Shown: positions 9,491-18,660, counted from the stretch's first letter. The stretch: 64,000 nucleotides of DNA from Zoogloea sp021286885 (GCF_041915215.1 NZ_JAYSBV010000015.1), one strand, 5' to 3'. The notes: a model not told the origin generated them from the sequence alone. Made by a program: numbers and translations.

Positions 9491-10930
9491 ATGGAACTTC
9501 AAGCCGTCATCCTTTCCGGGGGCTCCGGCACCCGTCTCTGGCCCTTGTCTCGCGAGCAGTACCCCAAGCAATTGCTGGCCCTGGTGGGGCAGGAAACCAT
9601 GCTGCAAGCCACCGCTGGTCGGCTGGCCGGTTTCAAGGGGGCTCTGCCTGTTGCAGCGGCCCCTGTGGTTGTCTGTAATCAGGAATACCGTTTTGTGACC
9701 GCCGAGCAACTGCGTTCGGCGGGGCAGGCTTCCAACGACATCATCCTTGAGCCTGCAGGCCGCAACACTGCCCCGGCCCTGACCCTTGCCGCGCTGGCGG
9801 TGGAGGCCGCTGATCCGGTGCTGTTGGTGATGCCGGCCGACCATGTCATCACCAACCTTCAAGGCTTCCAGGAAGCCATCAATGAAGGGATTGCCGCCAC
9901 GCTGAATGGTGCCATCGTCACCTTCGGCATCGTCCCTGACCGGGCCGAGACTGGCTATGGCTACATCCGCTTCGGTGCCAGCCGTGAAGATGGTGGCAAG
10001 CAGATCGCCGCCTTTGTCGAAAAGCCCGATGCCGAAACCGCCCAGCGTTACCTGGATAGCGGTGAATATCTCTGGAATAGCGGCCTGTTCATGATGAAGG
10101 CCAGCACCTGGCTGAAGGCCATGGCGCATCTGCAGCCGGTCATGATGGACGCCTGCCGCAAGGCCTGGGCCGAAGGTGCCCGGGATGCGGACTTTGTTCG
10201 GGTGGGGGTTGAAGCCTTCAAGGCCTGCCCGTCCGACTCCATCGACTACGCCATCATGGAAAACCTGGCGGGCGCGACCGGCCTGGGTATTTCCGGCTGC
10301 GTGGTGCCCATGTCTGCCGGCTGGTCTGACGTGGGGGCCTGGGATGCCCTGTGGGACGTGGCCGACAAGGATGGCAACGGTAATGTGGCCCGGGGTGATG
10401 TGATGTTCGAGGACAGCCACAACACCCTCGTGTACGCCCAAGACCGCATGGTGGCCTGCGTGGGTATCGAAAACGCCGTGGTGGTGGAAACCCCCGATGC
10501 AGTGCTGGTGGCCCACAAGGATAAAACCCAGAACGTGAAGCAGATTGTCGCAGCCCTCAAGGCGGGCGGTCGTTCCCAGGCCTCGGCCCACCGCAAGATC
10601 CATCGCCCCTGGGGTTGGTACGACTCCATCGACAACGGGGAGCGTTTCCAGGTGAAGCGCATCGTCGTGAATCCGGGCGCCCGCCTGAGCCTGCAGATGC
10701 ACTACCACCGGGCTGAGCACTGGATCGTGGTGAAGGGCACCGCCGAAGTCACCAATGGCGACAAGGTGCTGCTGCTGAGCGAGAACGAATCCACCTACAT
10801 CCCGCTGGGCCATGTGCACCGCCTGGCCAACCCGGGTCGGGTGCCGCTGGAAATCATCGAAGTCCAGTCGGGCAGTTATCTGGGTGAAGACGACATCGTT
10901 CGTTTCGAAGACAACTACGGTCGGGGTTGA
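9491..10930 (+). CDS. manC: Mannose-1-phosphate guanylyltransferase / mannose-6-phosphate isomerase
   Basis: 479 residues, the two-domain type II enzyme. The N-terminal nucleotidyltransferase carries VILSGGSGTRLWPLSR and EKPDAETAQRYL. The C-terminal cupin isomerase (from about 350) carries RPWGWYDSID, LQMHYHRAEHWIVV and the zinc-binding histidines. It makes GDP-mannose for surface polysaccharides and would feed glycan synthesis elsewhere. It stands alone, with a 120-base leader upstream and a terminator just after the stop that lies inside the convergent gene. Confidence 0.97.
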   Translation: MELQAVILSGGSGTRLWPLSREQYPKQLLALVGQETMLQATAGRLAGFKGALPVAAAPVVVCNQEYRFVTAEQLRSAGQASNDIILEPAGRNTAPALTLAALAVEAADPVLLVMPADHVITNLQGFQEAINEGIAATLNGAIVTFGIVPDRAETGYGYIRFGASREDGGKQIAAFVEKPDAETAQRYLDSGEYLWNSGLFMMKASTWLKAMAHLQPVMMDACRKAWAEGARDADFVRVGVEAFKACPSDSIDYAIMENLAGATGLGISGCVVPMSAGWSDVGAWDALWDVADKDGNGNVARGDVMFEDSHNTLVYAQDRMVACVGIENAVVVETPDAVLVAHKDKTQNVKQIVAALKAGGRSQASAHRKIHRPWGWYDSIDNGERFQVKRIVVNPGARLSLQMHYHRAEHWIVVKGTAEVTNGDKVLLLSENESTYIPLGHVHRLANPGRVPLEIIEVQSGSYLGEDDIVRFEDNYGRG

Positions 10931-10957
10931 TACCCTGGCGTAGTGCAGCCTCCGGGT

Positions 10958-11479
10958 TCAGTCCCGGGGGCGAGCGATAAAGCCGAAGTGCGCGGGCACT
11001 TCGGCTTTTTTCATGGTGCCGACCAAAAGCGGCTGCCCCTGCCAATCCAAGATCCAGCCCTGGGGCGTGTCGCAGAGCTGGTCGGCGAGCCTGCCCAGAT
11101 CCCGGTCATCCACCAGGCCCGCGCCGCCGGGCCAGCCCAGTAGCAGGGAGCCCTCTTCATCCAGCCAGGCACCCGTGAGCGTGGGAACGGTTTGCCCGGT
11201 GTGGGTGTGCAGGCGGTCATGGCCACGGCCATCACCCGCGAGACGCAGGATCAGGGGCGTGTAGTCCAGATCCACAAAGACCCGCTGGGGGCCGTTCTGG
11301 AAGAACCAGCGCCCGTCGGGCAGGGCGCTGTAATTGCGCTGGATGAAGTCCACCAGGCCCGGGTGACGCAGGGGGCCGTCGGGGACATGCCACTGGCCCC
11401 GCCGATCCAGACGCAGCCAGCCGTGGCAGGCGGGCACGTCCGGCCAACGGGTCATGGCCTGGCGTACGATTTCATCCAT
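10958..11479 (-). CDS. Conserved hypothetical protein of betaproteobacterial type
   Basis: 173 residues, no signal peptide or membrane segment. Tryptophan- and proline-rich start (MDEIVRQAMTRWPDVPACHGW) and a central stretch RWFFQNGPQRVFVDLDYTPL. I recognise the general pattern of a conserved cytoplasmic protein but cannot name a function. It follows bamD by 35 bases on the same strand and may share its transcript. Its last 15 codons overlap the manC terminator hairpin on the opposite strand. Confidence 0.8.
   Translation of the reverse strand: MDEIVRQAMTRWPDVPACHGWLRLDRRGQWHVPDGPLRHPGLVDFIQRNYSALPDGRWFFQNGPQRVFVDLDYTPLILRLAGDGRGHDRLHTHTGQTVPTLTGAWLDEEGSLLLGWPGGAGLVDDRDLGRLADQLCDTPQGWILDWQGQPLLVGTMKKAEVPAHFGFIARPRD
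10980..11011 (+). terminator. manC terminator inside the convergent gene's 3' end
   Basis: Strong stem AGCCGAAGTGC/GCACTTCGGCT with a 3-base loop followed by six T. It lies 50 bases after the manC stop. On the other strand the same bases encode the C-terminal residues of the hypothetical protein at 10958-11479, so the hairpin is also coding sequence. Confidence 0.9.
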
Positions 11480-11514
11480 GGCTGAAAGGGGGCCTCGGAT
11501 TTACCCGCGCGGCT

Positions 11515-12318
11515 TTACCAGAGTCTCCACCAGCTGCTCTTACGCTCCACCACATCAACACCTTGCAGATAGGCGCTCTTGGGGAAGTTCTGGCGCAGCA
11601 CTCGCAGGGCGTCGTCGCGCAGATCGTTGACCTTGAGGGCGTCGTAGCTCTTGGCCATCAGGAACAGGGCTTCTTCGGTGGCGGGGGTCTGAGGGTAATC
11701 CTTCAGGATCTGCTGGGCCCGGTTGGCTGCAGCCACGAAGGCACCGCGCCGGTAGTAGTAGCGGGCCACGTGCACATCGTAGGCGGCCAGATTGTTCACC
11801 AGGTAGCGCATGCGCAGCTTGGAGTCTTCTGCGTATTTGCTGGCGGGGAAGCGCTGGACCAGCTCCTTGAAGGTGTCGAAGGCGTCCCGGGAGGCCTTGG
11901 GGTCGCGTTCGGACAGATCCTGGCTGGCCAGATTGCCCATGATGCCCAGGTCTTCGTTGAAGTAGGCCAGACCCTTCAGGTAGTAGGCGTAATCCACGTT
12001 CGGGTGGGTCGGGTGGAGCTTGATGAAACGCTCGCAGGCGGCCACCGCCGAGGCCTGTTCGCCCGACTTGTAGTAGGCGTAGGCCACTTCAAGCTGGGAT
12101 TGCTGGGCGTAGCGGCCATACGGATAGCGCGCTTCCAGCTTTTCGAACATCTTGATGGCCCGATCCCAGGCCCCGTCGGACATGGATTCCTTGGCTTCGG
12201 AATACAGCTTCTGGGCGTTCCAGCCCAGGGTTTCATCGGTCTGTTCGGACAGACTGCTGCAACCGGTCAGCAGCAGAACGCCAATCAACGCTAAACTACG
12301 CAGGGTGAAATGCGCCAT
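11515..12318 (-). CDS. bamD: Outer-membrane assembly lipoprotein BamD
   Basis: 267 residues. Lipoprotein signal with lipobox LLLTGC, then tetratricopeptide-like repeats (AQKLYSEAKESM, QSQLEVAYAYYKSGE, YAYYLKGLAYF, SKLRMRYLVNNLA). BamD is the essential lipoprotein of the beta-barrel assembly machinery. Length and the start MAHFTLRSLALIGVLLLTGC are normal. It is divergent from rluD, with start regions that overlap or nearly touch. Confidence 0.96.
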   Translation of the reverse strand: MAHFTLRSLALIGVLLLTGCSSLSEQTDETLGWNAQKLYSEAKESMSDGAWDRAIKMFEKLEARYPYGRYAQQSQLEVAYAYYKSGEQASAVAACERFIKLHPTHPNVDYAYYLKGLAYFNEDLGIMGNLASQDLSERDPKASRDAFDTFKELVQRFPASKYAEDSKLRMRYLVNNLAAYDVHVARYYYRRGAFVAAANRAQQILKDYPQTPATEEALFLMAKSYDALKVNDLRDDALRVLRQNFPKSAYLQGVDVVERKSSWWRLW

Positions 12319-13288
12319 CGAAAACTCTTGGGAAGAAGACTGGGGCGATTATAGCCCAGCCAACCCTTCCCCTTCGCCCCAGTGCGAGACCATTCCTGCC
12401 GACTGTGCCGGCCTGCGGGCTGACCAGGCCCTGGCTCGCCTGTTTCCTCAACATTCCCGCAGCCGGCTCCAGTCCTGGCTCAAGTCGGGCCGCATCCGGA
12501 TCAACGGAGCCTCCCCCGACGCCAAGAGCAAGGTTTGGGGCGGTGAGCTGGTCGAAGTCCACCCGGAGCCCACCGACGAGGCCCTGGCCGGCCAGGCCGA
12601 GGACATCCCCCTCGACATCGTCTTTGAAGACGACACCCTGGTGGTGATCAACAAGCCCGTCGGGCTGGTGGTCCACCCGGGGAGCGGCAACTGGTCGGGC
12701 ACCCTGCTCAACGGCCTGTTGTTCCACGGTCAGGCCTTCCATGAAGTCCCCCGGGCGGGCATCGTGCATCGGCTCGACAAGGACACCAGCGGCCTGCTGG
12801 TGGTTGCCAAAACCCTGGAAGCCCAGACCGACCTGGTGCGCCAGCTCCAGGCCCGCACGGTCAAGCGTCACTACCTGGCCCTGGTGCACGGGGAGCCTGC
12901 GCCTTCCGGCGAGGTGAACGCGCCCATTGGCCGCCATCCGGTTCAGCGGACCAAAATGGCAGTGGTGCCCGGTGGCCGGGAGGCTCTGACCCATTACCGG
13001 GTGGTGGAGCGCTTTGGGCGGTCTACGCTGGTCGAATGCCAGCTCGCCACCGGGCGTACCCACCAGATCCGGGTGCATATGGCCCACATCGGCCACCCGC
13101 TGGTGGGGGATGCCACTTACGGCAAGTCCCGCAGTGCAGATCCGCGTCTGGATGCCTTTACCCGCCAGGCCCTGCACGCCTGGCAGTTGGGCCTGATCCA
13201 TCCCCAGAGTGGGGAGGATTGCCGCTGGCAGGTACCCCTGGCCCCCGACTTTGCCGAACTGCTCGACACCTTGCGGGGGAAGGTTTGA
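12305..13288 (+). CDS. rluD: 23S rRNA pseudouridine synthase RluD
   Basis: About 327 residues. S4-like RNA-binding domain (about 36-90) followed by the RluA-family catalytic domain with HRLDKDTSGLLV (catalytic Asp about 158) and the C-terminal motif GRTHQIRVHMAHIGHPLVGD. It modifies helix 69 of 23S rRNA. No ATG precedes the conserved part. GTG 12305 is the best start but overlaps the divergent bamD start codon, so a rarer downstream start is possible. The stop overlaps the start of the next gene (TGATG). Confidence 0.93.
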   Translation: MKCAIENSWEEDWGDYSPANPSPSPQCETIPADCAGLRADQALARLFPQHSRSRLQSWLKSGRIRINGASPDAKSKVWGGELVEVHPEPTDEALAGQAEDIPLDIVFEDDTLVVINKPVGLVVHPGSGNWSGTLLNGLLFHGQAFHEVPRAGIVHRLDKDTSGLLVVAKTLEAQTDLVRQLQARTVKRHYLALVHGEPAPSGEVNAPIGRHPVQRTKMAVVPGGREALTHYRVVERFGRSTLVECQLATGRTHQIRVHMAHIGHPLVGDATYGKSRSADPRLDAFTRQALHAWQLGLIHPQSGEDCRWQVPLAPDFAELLDTLRGKV

Positions 13289-14016
13289 TGCCAGCCTGGT
13301 TTGAACCCGACTGGGCCCGCCCCGCTAGCGTGGGGGCCTTGAGCACCACGCGTCAGGGGGGCCTGAGCCTGAGCCCCTGGAGCAGTTTCAATCTGGGCAC
13401 CCATGTGGGCGACGACCCGGCCCATGTGGCAGCCAATCGGGCCCAGTTGCGGGCGGCCCTGCCTGCCGAGCCTGCGTGGCTCAATCAGGTGCATGGCGTT
13501 ACGGTGGTGGATGCGGCCACGGTGCAGGGCGTGCCCGATGCGGATGCCTCGGTGAGCTGCAGGCCCGGTGCGGTGTGTGTGGTGATGACCGCCGACTGCC
13601 TGCCCGTGCTGTTCTGCGACCGGGCCGGTACGGTGGTGGCGGCCGCCCATGCGGGCTGGCGTGGGCTCCACGCAGGGGTGCTGGAAGAAACCTTGGCCGC
13701 GATGCAGGTGGATCCTGCCCAAGTGCTGGCCTGGATCGGCCCCGCCATTGGCCCCCGCGCCTTCGAGGTGGGGAGCGAAGTGCGAGCGGCCTTTCTGGAT
13801 GTGCAGCCCCAGGCCGAAGCGGCCTTCGTGCCAAGTGTGGCACCGGGCAAATGGCTGGCCGATCTGCCGGCCCTGGCTCGTCTGCGCCTGAATGCGGCGG
13901 GGGTGTGTGCCGTGGCGGGCGGGAACTTGTGCACCCACGATGAGCCTGAGCGCTTCTTTTCTTACCGCCGAGATGGGCAGACGGGCCGCCTGGCCTCCCT
14001 GATCTGGCTGCGCTGA
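13288..14016 (+). CDS. pgeF: PgeF/YfiH-type multicopper-like laccase-domain protein
   Basis: 242 residues. Signature residues of the laccase-domain (LACC1/YfiH) family: NQVHGVTVV, MTADCLPVLFCD, AAAHAGWRGL, IGPAIGPRAFEVG. The zinc/active-site set is His in NQVHG, Cys in TADCLP and His in AHAGW. Family members act as purine nucleoside phosphorylases/adenosine deaminases, and the bacterial protein is linked to peptidoglycan editing. Its start overlaps the rluD stop by one base, so translation is probably coupled. The rluD-pgeF pair is widely conserved. Confidence 0.93.
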   Translation: MPAWFEPDWARPASVGALSTTRQGGLSLSPWSSFNLGTHVGDDPAHVAANRAQLRAALPAEPAWLNQVHGVTVVDAATVQGVPDADASVSCRPGAVCVVMTADCLPVLFCDRAGTVVAAAHAGWRGLHAGVLEETLAAMQVDPAQVLAWIGPAIGPRAFEVGSEVRAAFLDVQPQAEAAFVPSVAPGKWLADLPALARLRLNAAGVCAVAGGNLCTHDEPERFFSYRRDGQTGRLASLIWLR

Positions 14017-14062
14017 TAGCCGGTTTTTTCGATTATTTGATACACGGAGCTGTTGTTTTCCC

Positions 14063-14870
14063 ATGACCATGACGCCCCTGGCCTGGATTGTTGTAATGAG
14101 TTTTGCCGGCGGGCTGCTCAGTGTGCTGGTTGCGGCCGTAATGGCCTTTGCTGCGCGCCCGACCTGGGTGCCCATTCTGATCAGTTACGCGATTGGTGCC
14201 CTGCTGGGCGCCGCCTTTCTGGAAGTGCTGCCCCACGCCATTGAGGCTGCTGGGCCCGACAAGGCCGCGATGAATGTGCTCGTTGGCATCATGATTTTCT
14301 TTGTGCTCGAAAAGCTCGTGCTGTGGCGCCATTGCCATGATGAAGGGTGCCATGCCCATGAGCCTCACGGACATGGCCATGGTCACAGCCACGGGGGGGG
14401 GGCATGACCACGGCCGTAGCGGGCTGCTCATCCTGATTGGCGATACCTTCCACAATTTTGTAGACGGCATTCTGATTGCGGCAGCCTTTGTAGACAGCAC
14501 ATCCCTGGGGATCGTGACGGCCCTGGCCATTATTGCCCATGAAATCCCTCAGGAGGTGGGGGATTTCCTGATCCTGATCCATTCGGGCTATACCAAGGCA
14601 CGGGCCTTGGCGTTTAACCTGCTCTCCAGCCTGGCGACCCTGGTGGGGGGCTTGCTGGCCTATTTTGCGCTATCCCGGGTGGAATCCCTGGTTCCGGTAT
14701 TTCTTGCGCTCGCGGCCGCGAGTATGATCTACGTAGCGGTAGCCGATCTGATTCCGGGCCTGCACAAGCGAACGGAATTGCGCGCCACCGTACAACAGGT
14801 ATTATTGATTGCTGCCGGCATCTTCTCCATCGTTCTTGCCCACCCCTTCGCGGAGCACGCGCTGGGCTGA
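14063..14870 (+). pseudogene. ZIP-family metal transporter, frame broken at a G10 tract
   Basis: Two reading frames join to one ZIP transporter of about 269 residues. The first (14063-14407) gives three membrane helices and the histidine-rich loop HCHDEGCHAHEPHGHGHGHSH. The second continues from the same loop (HDHGRSGLLILIGDTFHNFVDGILIA...) with the ZIP signature HNFVDG and HEIPQEVGDF and ends at 14870. They meet at ten consecutive G (14393-14402), where nine would keep the frame. It could be an inactive allele, slippage-controlled expression or a read error. A separate internal start at the second half seems unlikely. Confidence 0.85.
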
Positions 14871-15026
14871 ACGTTGGCGACGAGCCCGCGAACCGAAGAG
14901 CCACAAAAACAGGGAGAGAGGCCCCAGGCCATAGAATAAGAAAGTCAATATTCCACCGATCACGGTGGTTTCCGTTATCGTCGCCATGAGTGCGACGTAT
15001 AGCCAGGCAATCGCAATAATATACAT
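14802..15026 (-). CDS. Small two-helix inner-membrane protein, conserved hypothetical
   Basis: 74 residues. Two hydrophobic helices (IIAIAWLYVALMATI and GGILTFLFYGLGPLSLFLWL) with a short TETTVI linker and a basic C-terminal tail (RARRQR). The sequence resembles small membrane proteins common in Betaproteobacteria, of unknown role. Its 3' end overlaps the end of the ZIP transporter by 69 bases in the convergent direction. It starts 111 bases upstream of phaC, in the opposite direction. Confidence 0.7.
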   Translation of the reverse strand: MYIIAIAWLYVALMATITETTVIGGILTFLFYGLGPLSLFLWLFGSRARRQRSAQRVLREGVGKNDGEDAGSNQ

Positions 15027-15137
15027 ACCCGGATTTTACCCGCCTGTACGCGGGGCGGGGGCGGTTTGTCTGTACTCGACCGCCCGGAAACCAGAATTTC
15101 CAGAAACCTCACACCGGGGAAAACAAAGGAGAAGTGG

Positions 15138-16943
15138 ATGTCTGCAACACCGGAGCAGCCCTCTGATGCGCTTCAAGGGATGTTCAAGTTCGGTCAGTCG
15201 ATGGCGGCTGGTTTTCTTGACTTTCTGAATCGCCAGGGCGTTTCGCCCGCCCCCCTGTTTGCTGCCGTCCCGGGTTTTGCTCAGGCTGCCCAAGCCGCCC
15301 AGAACGGTCAGATGGATTTTTCCGCCCTGCCGTCCATGCCCCCGCTGCCCCAGCCCGAAGCCGAAGTGCTGATGGCTCTGCAAAAGGAGCTGGCCGAATC
15401 CCACGCCCGCCTGTGGGCCAGTCTGGCCCAGGCCCGGCCCGGTGATCAGGTGGCGCCCACCATCGAGCCCGCTCCCGGCGATCGGCGCTTCAATGCCCCC
15501 GAGTGGTCGGCCAGCCCGGTGTTTGATTACATCCGCCAGGCCTATCTGCTGAATTCCGATTACCTCAACAAGCTGGCCGACAGCCTGCCCATGGCCGATG
15601 GTCGGGCCAAGGCCCGGGTGCAGTTCCTGACCCGCCAGTACATTGATGCGCTGGCCCCGTCCAATTTCGCGGCCACCAACCCCGAATTCATCCAGACCGC
15701 CCTCGATACCAAGGGCGAGAGCATCACCCGGGGCATCCAGAACCTGCTTGGGGATCTGGAAAAGGGCCGCATCTCCATGACCGACGACGCGGCCTTTGAA
15801 GTCGGCAAGAACCTGGCCCTTACGGCCGGCGAGGTGGTCTACGAAAATGAGCTGATGCAGCTCATCCAGTACGCGCCCCTGACCGAGAAGGTTTACAAAA
15901 CCCCGCTGCTCATCGTTCCGCCCTGTATCAACAAGTTCTACATCATGGATCTGCAGCCGGCCAACTCGCTGGTGCGTTTTGTGGTGGAACAGGGCTACAC
16001 CGTATTCCTGGTGTCCTGGAAAAACGCCAAGGCCGAGCAGGCCCATTTTGGCTGGGACGACTACCTGGAAAAGGGCCCCATCAGCGCCCTGCAGGTGGTG
16101 CGCGACATCACCCGGGTGCAGAAACCCCACGTGCTGGGCTTCTGTGTGGGCGGCACCATTCTCTCTTCGGCTCTGGCCGTGCTGCGCGCCCGGGGCGAGG
16201 AACCGGTCGAAAGTCTCTCCCTCATGACCACCCTGCTGGATTTTGCCGATGCGGGCGAAATCGGCTGCCTGGTGGATGAAGCCTCGGTAGCGGCCCGGGA
16301 AGCTGCCATTGGCAAGGGGGGCCTGCTGTACGGGCGTGAGCTGTCTCAGGTGTTCTCCAGCCTGCGCGCCAATGATCTGATCTGGCAGTACGTGGTGGGC
16401 AACTACCTGAAGGGCAAGCGCCCCGAGGCCTTCGATCTGCTCTACTGGAACTCCGACAGCACCAACCTGCCTGGCCCCTTCCTGGCCTGGTACCTGCGTA
16501 ACATGTACCTGGAAAACAACCTGCGCGTGCCGGGCAAGCTGGAAATGCTGGGTACCAAGGTGGATATGGGCAAGGTGGACATGCCCGCCTACCTGATGGC
16601 GGCCCGGGAAGATCACATCGTGCCCTGGACCAGTGCCTATCTGGTGCGCCAGATTCTGGGGGGTGACACCACCTTCGTGCTGGGGGCCAGTGGCCACATC
16701 GCGGGGGCCATCAATCCGGCTTCCAAAAACCGTCGCAGCTACTGGGTCAGTGATTCCCAGGCCTCGGTGCCCGAAGAATGGCTCGCCAGCGCCACCGAGC
16801 AGAAGGGCAGCTGGTGGATCAACTGGATGGAGTGGCTCAAGCCCCGCAGCGGCACCCAGGTCAAGGCCCGTACCAAGCTGGGCAATGCCCGTTACAAACC
16901 CATAGAACCGGCCCCCGGACGTTACGTCTGCGAACGGGCCTGA
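15138..16943 (+). CDS. phaC: Class I polyhydroxyalkanoate synthase PhaC
   Basis: 601 residues from ATG 15138 (AGGAG 7 bases before), normal for class I. It polymerises (R)-3-hydroxyacyl-CoA to PHA at the granule surface. The lipase-like box GFCVGG holds the catalytic Cys (about 336). The catalytic Asp lies in AAREDHIVPW and the His in GASGHIAGAIN. An N-terminal domain of about 200 residues precedes the alpha/beta hydrolase fold. It heads the phaC-phaB-phaB-phaR locus, where phaA (thiolase) is absent. Confidence 0.97.
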   Translation: MSATPEQPSDALQGMFKFGQSMAAGFLDFLNRQGVSPAPLFAAVPGFAQAAQAAQNGQMDFSALPSMPPLPQPEAEVLMALQKELAESHARLWASLAQARPGDQVAPTIEPAPGDRRFNAPEWSASPVFDYIRQAYLLNSDYLNKLADSLPMADGRAKARVQFLTRQYIDALAPSNFAATNPEFIQTALDTKGESITRGIQNLLGDLEKGRISMTDDAAFEVGKNLALTAGEVVYENELMQLIQYAPLTEKVYKTPLLIVPPCINKFYIMDLQPANSLVRFVVEQGYTVFLVSWKNAKAEQAHFGWDDYLEKGPISALQVVRDITRVQKPHVLGFCVGGTILSSALAVLRARGEEPVESLSLMTTLLDFADAGEIGCLVDEASVAAREAAIGKGGLLYGRELSQVFSSLRANDLIWQYVVGNYLKGKRPEAFDLLYWNSDSTNLPGPFLAWYLRNMYLENNLRVPGKLEMLGTKVDMGKVDMPAYLMAAREDHIVPWTSAYLVRQILGGDTTFVLGASGHIAGAINPASKNRRSYWVSDSQASVPEEWLASATEQKGSWWINWMEWLKPRSGTQVKARTKLGNARYKPIEPAPGRYVCERA

Positions 16944-17098
16944 GCGTCCGGCGCGCAGCCCCTCTGGGGCGCGTGCGCCTGCGCACCATGATGCACTCAT
17001 AAAAGAACAAAAAAATACACGGGCGGAAGAGTAAAGGGGGCGCCTCCCGTGTTCATACAAAGCCCCCTTGCATTACCCTGTTTGAAGGAGGGAACATC

Positions 17099-17839
17099 AT
17101 GGCACGTGTTGCATTGGTCACTGGCGGTATGGGCGGTCTGGGTGAGTCCATCTGCATTAAACTGGCAGGTCTGGGCTATAAGGTGGTTGTCACCCATTCC
17201 CCGGGCAACGCCAGCGCTGCCGAGTGGCTGCAAAACATGAACAACATGGGATATGGCTTCAAGGCTTATCCCTGCGACGTGTCAGACTTCGATGCGTGCA
17301 AGGCGTGTGTCGAAGCCGTGGTGGCGGAGGTGGGGCCGGTGGATGTGCTCATCAACAATGCCGGCATTACCCGAGACATGACATTCAAACGTATGACTAA
17401 AGCCGATTGGGATGCGGTGATGCATACCAACCTCGACAGCGTTTTCAACATGACCAAGCAGGTGCTCGATGGCATGGTGGAGCGTAAATGGGGGCGTGTC
17501 ATCAACGTGTCATCGGTCAATGGCATCAAGGGAGCATTCGGCCAGACCAACTATTCGGCGGCCAAGGCCGGGATGCATGGTTTCACCAAGGCCCTGGCCC
17601 TGGAAGTGGCCAAGTCCGGCGTGACCGTGAATACCATCTCGCCGGGTTATATCGGCACCAAAATGGTGATGGCCATTCCCCAGGAAGTCCTGGAAAGCAA
17701 GATCCTGCCCCAGATTCCCATGAGTCGGCTGGGCAAACCGGAAGAAATCGCAGGCTTGATCGCCTACCTGTCTTCCGAAGAGGCTGCGTTCGTGACGGGC
17801 GCAAATATTTCTATCAATGGCGGCCAGCACATGTTCTGA
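17099..17839 (+). CDS. phaB: Acetoacetyl-CoA reductase PhaB, first copy
   Basis: 246-residue short-chain dehydrogenase. NADP-binding motif TGGMGGLGES, NNAGITRD, catalytic Ser/Tyr/Lys set in SSVNGIKGAFGQTNYSAAKAG, and SPGYIGTKMV. These residues mark PhaB, which reduces acetoacetyl-CoA to (R)-3-hydroxybutyryl-CoA for PhaC. A good ribosome site (GAAGGAGG) lies 7 bases before the ATG. A second, clearly related reductase gene follows 45 bases later. Confidence 0.95.
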   Translation: MARVALVTGGMGGLGESICIKLAGLGYKVVVTHSPGNASAAEWLQNMNNMGYGFKAYPCDVSDFDACKACVEAVVAEVGPVDVLINNAGITRDMTFKRMTKADWDAVMHTNLDSVFNMTKQVLDGMVERKWGRVINVSSVNGIKGAFGQTNYSAAKAGMHGFTKALALEVAKSGVTVNTISPGYIGTKMVMAIPQEVLESKILPQIPMSRLGKPEEIAGLIAYLSSEEAAFVTGANISINGGQHMF

Positions 17840-17884
17840 TGTGCGTTCGCTGTTTTTTTGGCACTGCAACAAAAGGAAAGTGAA

Positions 17885-18625
17885 ATGACTCAACGTATCG
17901 CTCTGGTTACTGGCGCAGTGGGTGGTCTGGGTACCGCCATTTGCAAGTCCCTGGCTGCTGCCGGTGTGCGCGTGGTGGGCAACTTCTTCCCTGGCGATCC
18001 CGCCAAGGACGCCTGGGTTGAAGCCCGCAAGGCCGAAGGCCTGGACATCCCCGTGTACGGTTTCGACGTGTCCGACTACGAGCAGTGCAAGGCCGCCGTG
18101 GAAGCCATCACCGCTGAAGTGGGCCCCATCGACATCCTGGTGAACAACGCCGGTATCACCCGCGACAAGTTCTTCCCCAAGATGGAAAAGGGCCAGTGGG
18201 ATGCCGTGATCGCCACCAACCTGACCAGCCTGTTCAACGTCACCCACACCATCTCCCCCAAGATGGCCGAGCGTGGCTGGGGCCGCATCATCAACATCTC
18301 TTCCGTCAATGGCGTGAAGGGTCAGGCCGGCCAAACCAACTACTCCGCCGCCAAGGCTGGCGTGATCGGTTTCACCAAGGCCCTGGCTGCTGAGCTGGCC
18401 ACCAAGGGTGTTACCGTGAACGCCATCGCCCCGGGCTACATCGGCACCGAGATGGTCATGGCGATCAAGGAAGAAATCCGTAACGCCATCATCGACACCG
18501 TGCCCGCCAAGCGTCTGGGCAAGCCCGAAGAAATCGGTGCTGCCGTGACCTACCTGGCTTCCGAGCTGGCTGGCTACGTGACCGGCGCCACCCTGAACGT
18601 GAACGGCGGCCTGTACTACCAGTAA
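17885..18625 (+). CDS. phaB: Acetoacetyl-CoA reductase PhaB, second copy
   Basis: 246 residues, same length as the copy before it. It shares TGAVGGLGTA, NNAGITRDKFF, SSVNGVKGQAGQTNYSAAKAG and APGYIGTEMVMAI. The start ATG 17885 follows AAAGGAAAG. It uses noticeably more C-ending codons than the first copy, suggesting higher expression or a different history. The two may differ in chain-length preference, cofactor use or regulation; the sequence alone does not say. A terminator follows. Confidence 0.95.
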   Translation: MTQRIALVTGAVGGLGTAICKSLAAAGVRVVGNFFPGDPAKDAWVEARKAEGLDIPVYGFDVSDYEQCKAAVEAITAEVGPIDILVNNAGITRDKFFPKMEKGQWDAVIATNLTSLFNVTHTISPKMAERGWGRIINISSVNGVKGQAGQTNYSAAKAGVIGFTKALAAELATKGVTVNAIAPGYIGTEMVMAIKEEIRNAIIDTVPAKRLGKPEEIGAAVTYLASELAGYVTGATLNVNGGLYYQ

Positions 18626-18660
18626 GCCGAACACGCCAGCGTTACGCAGGCAGTGTCCGA

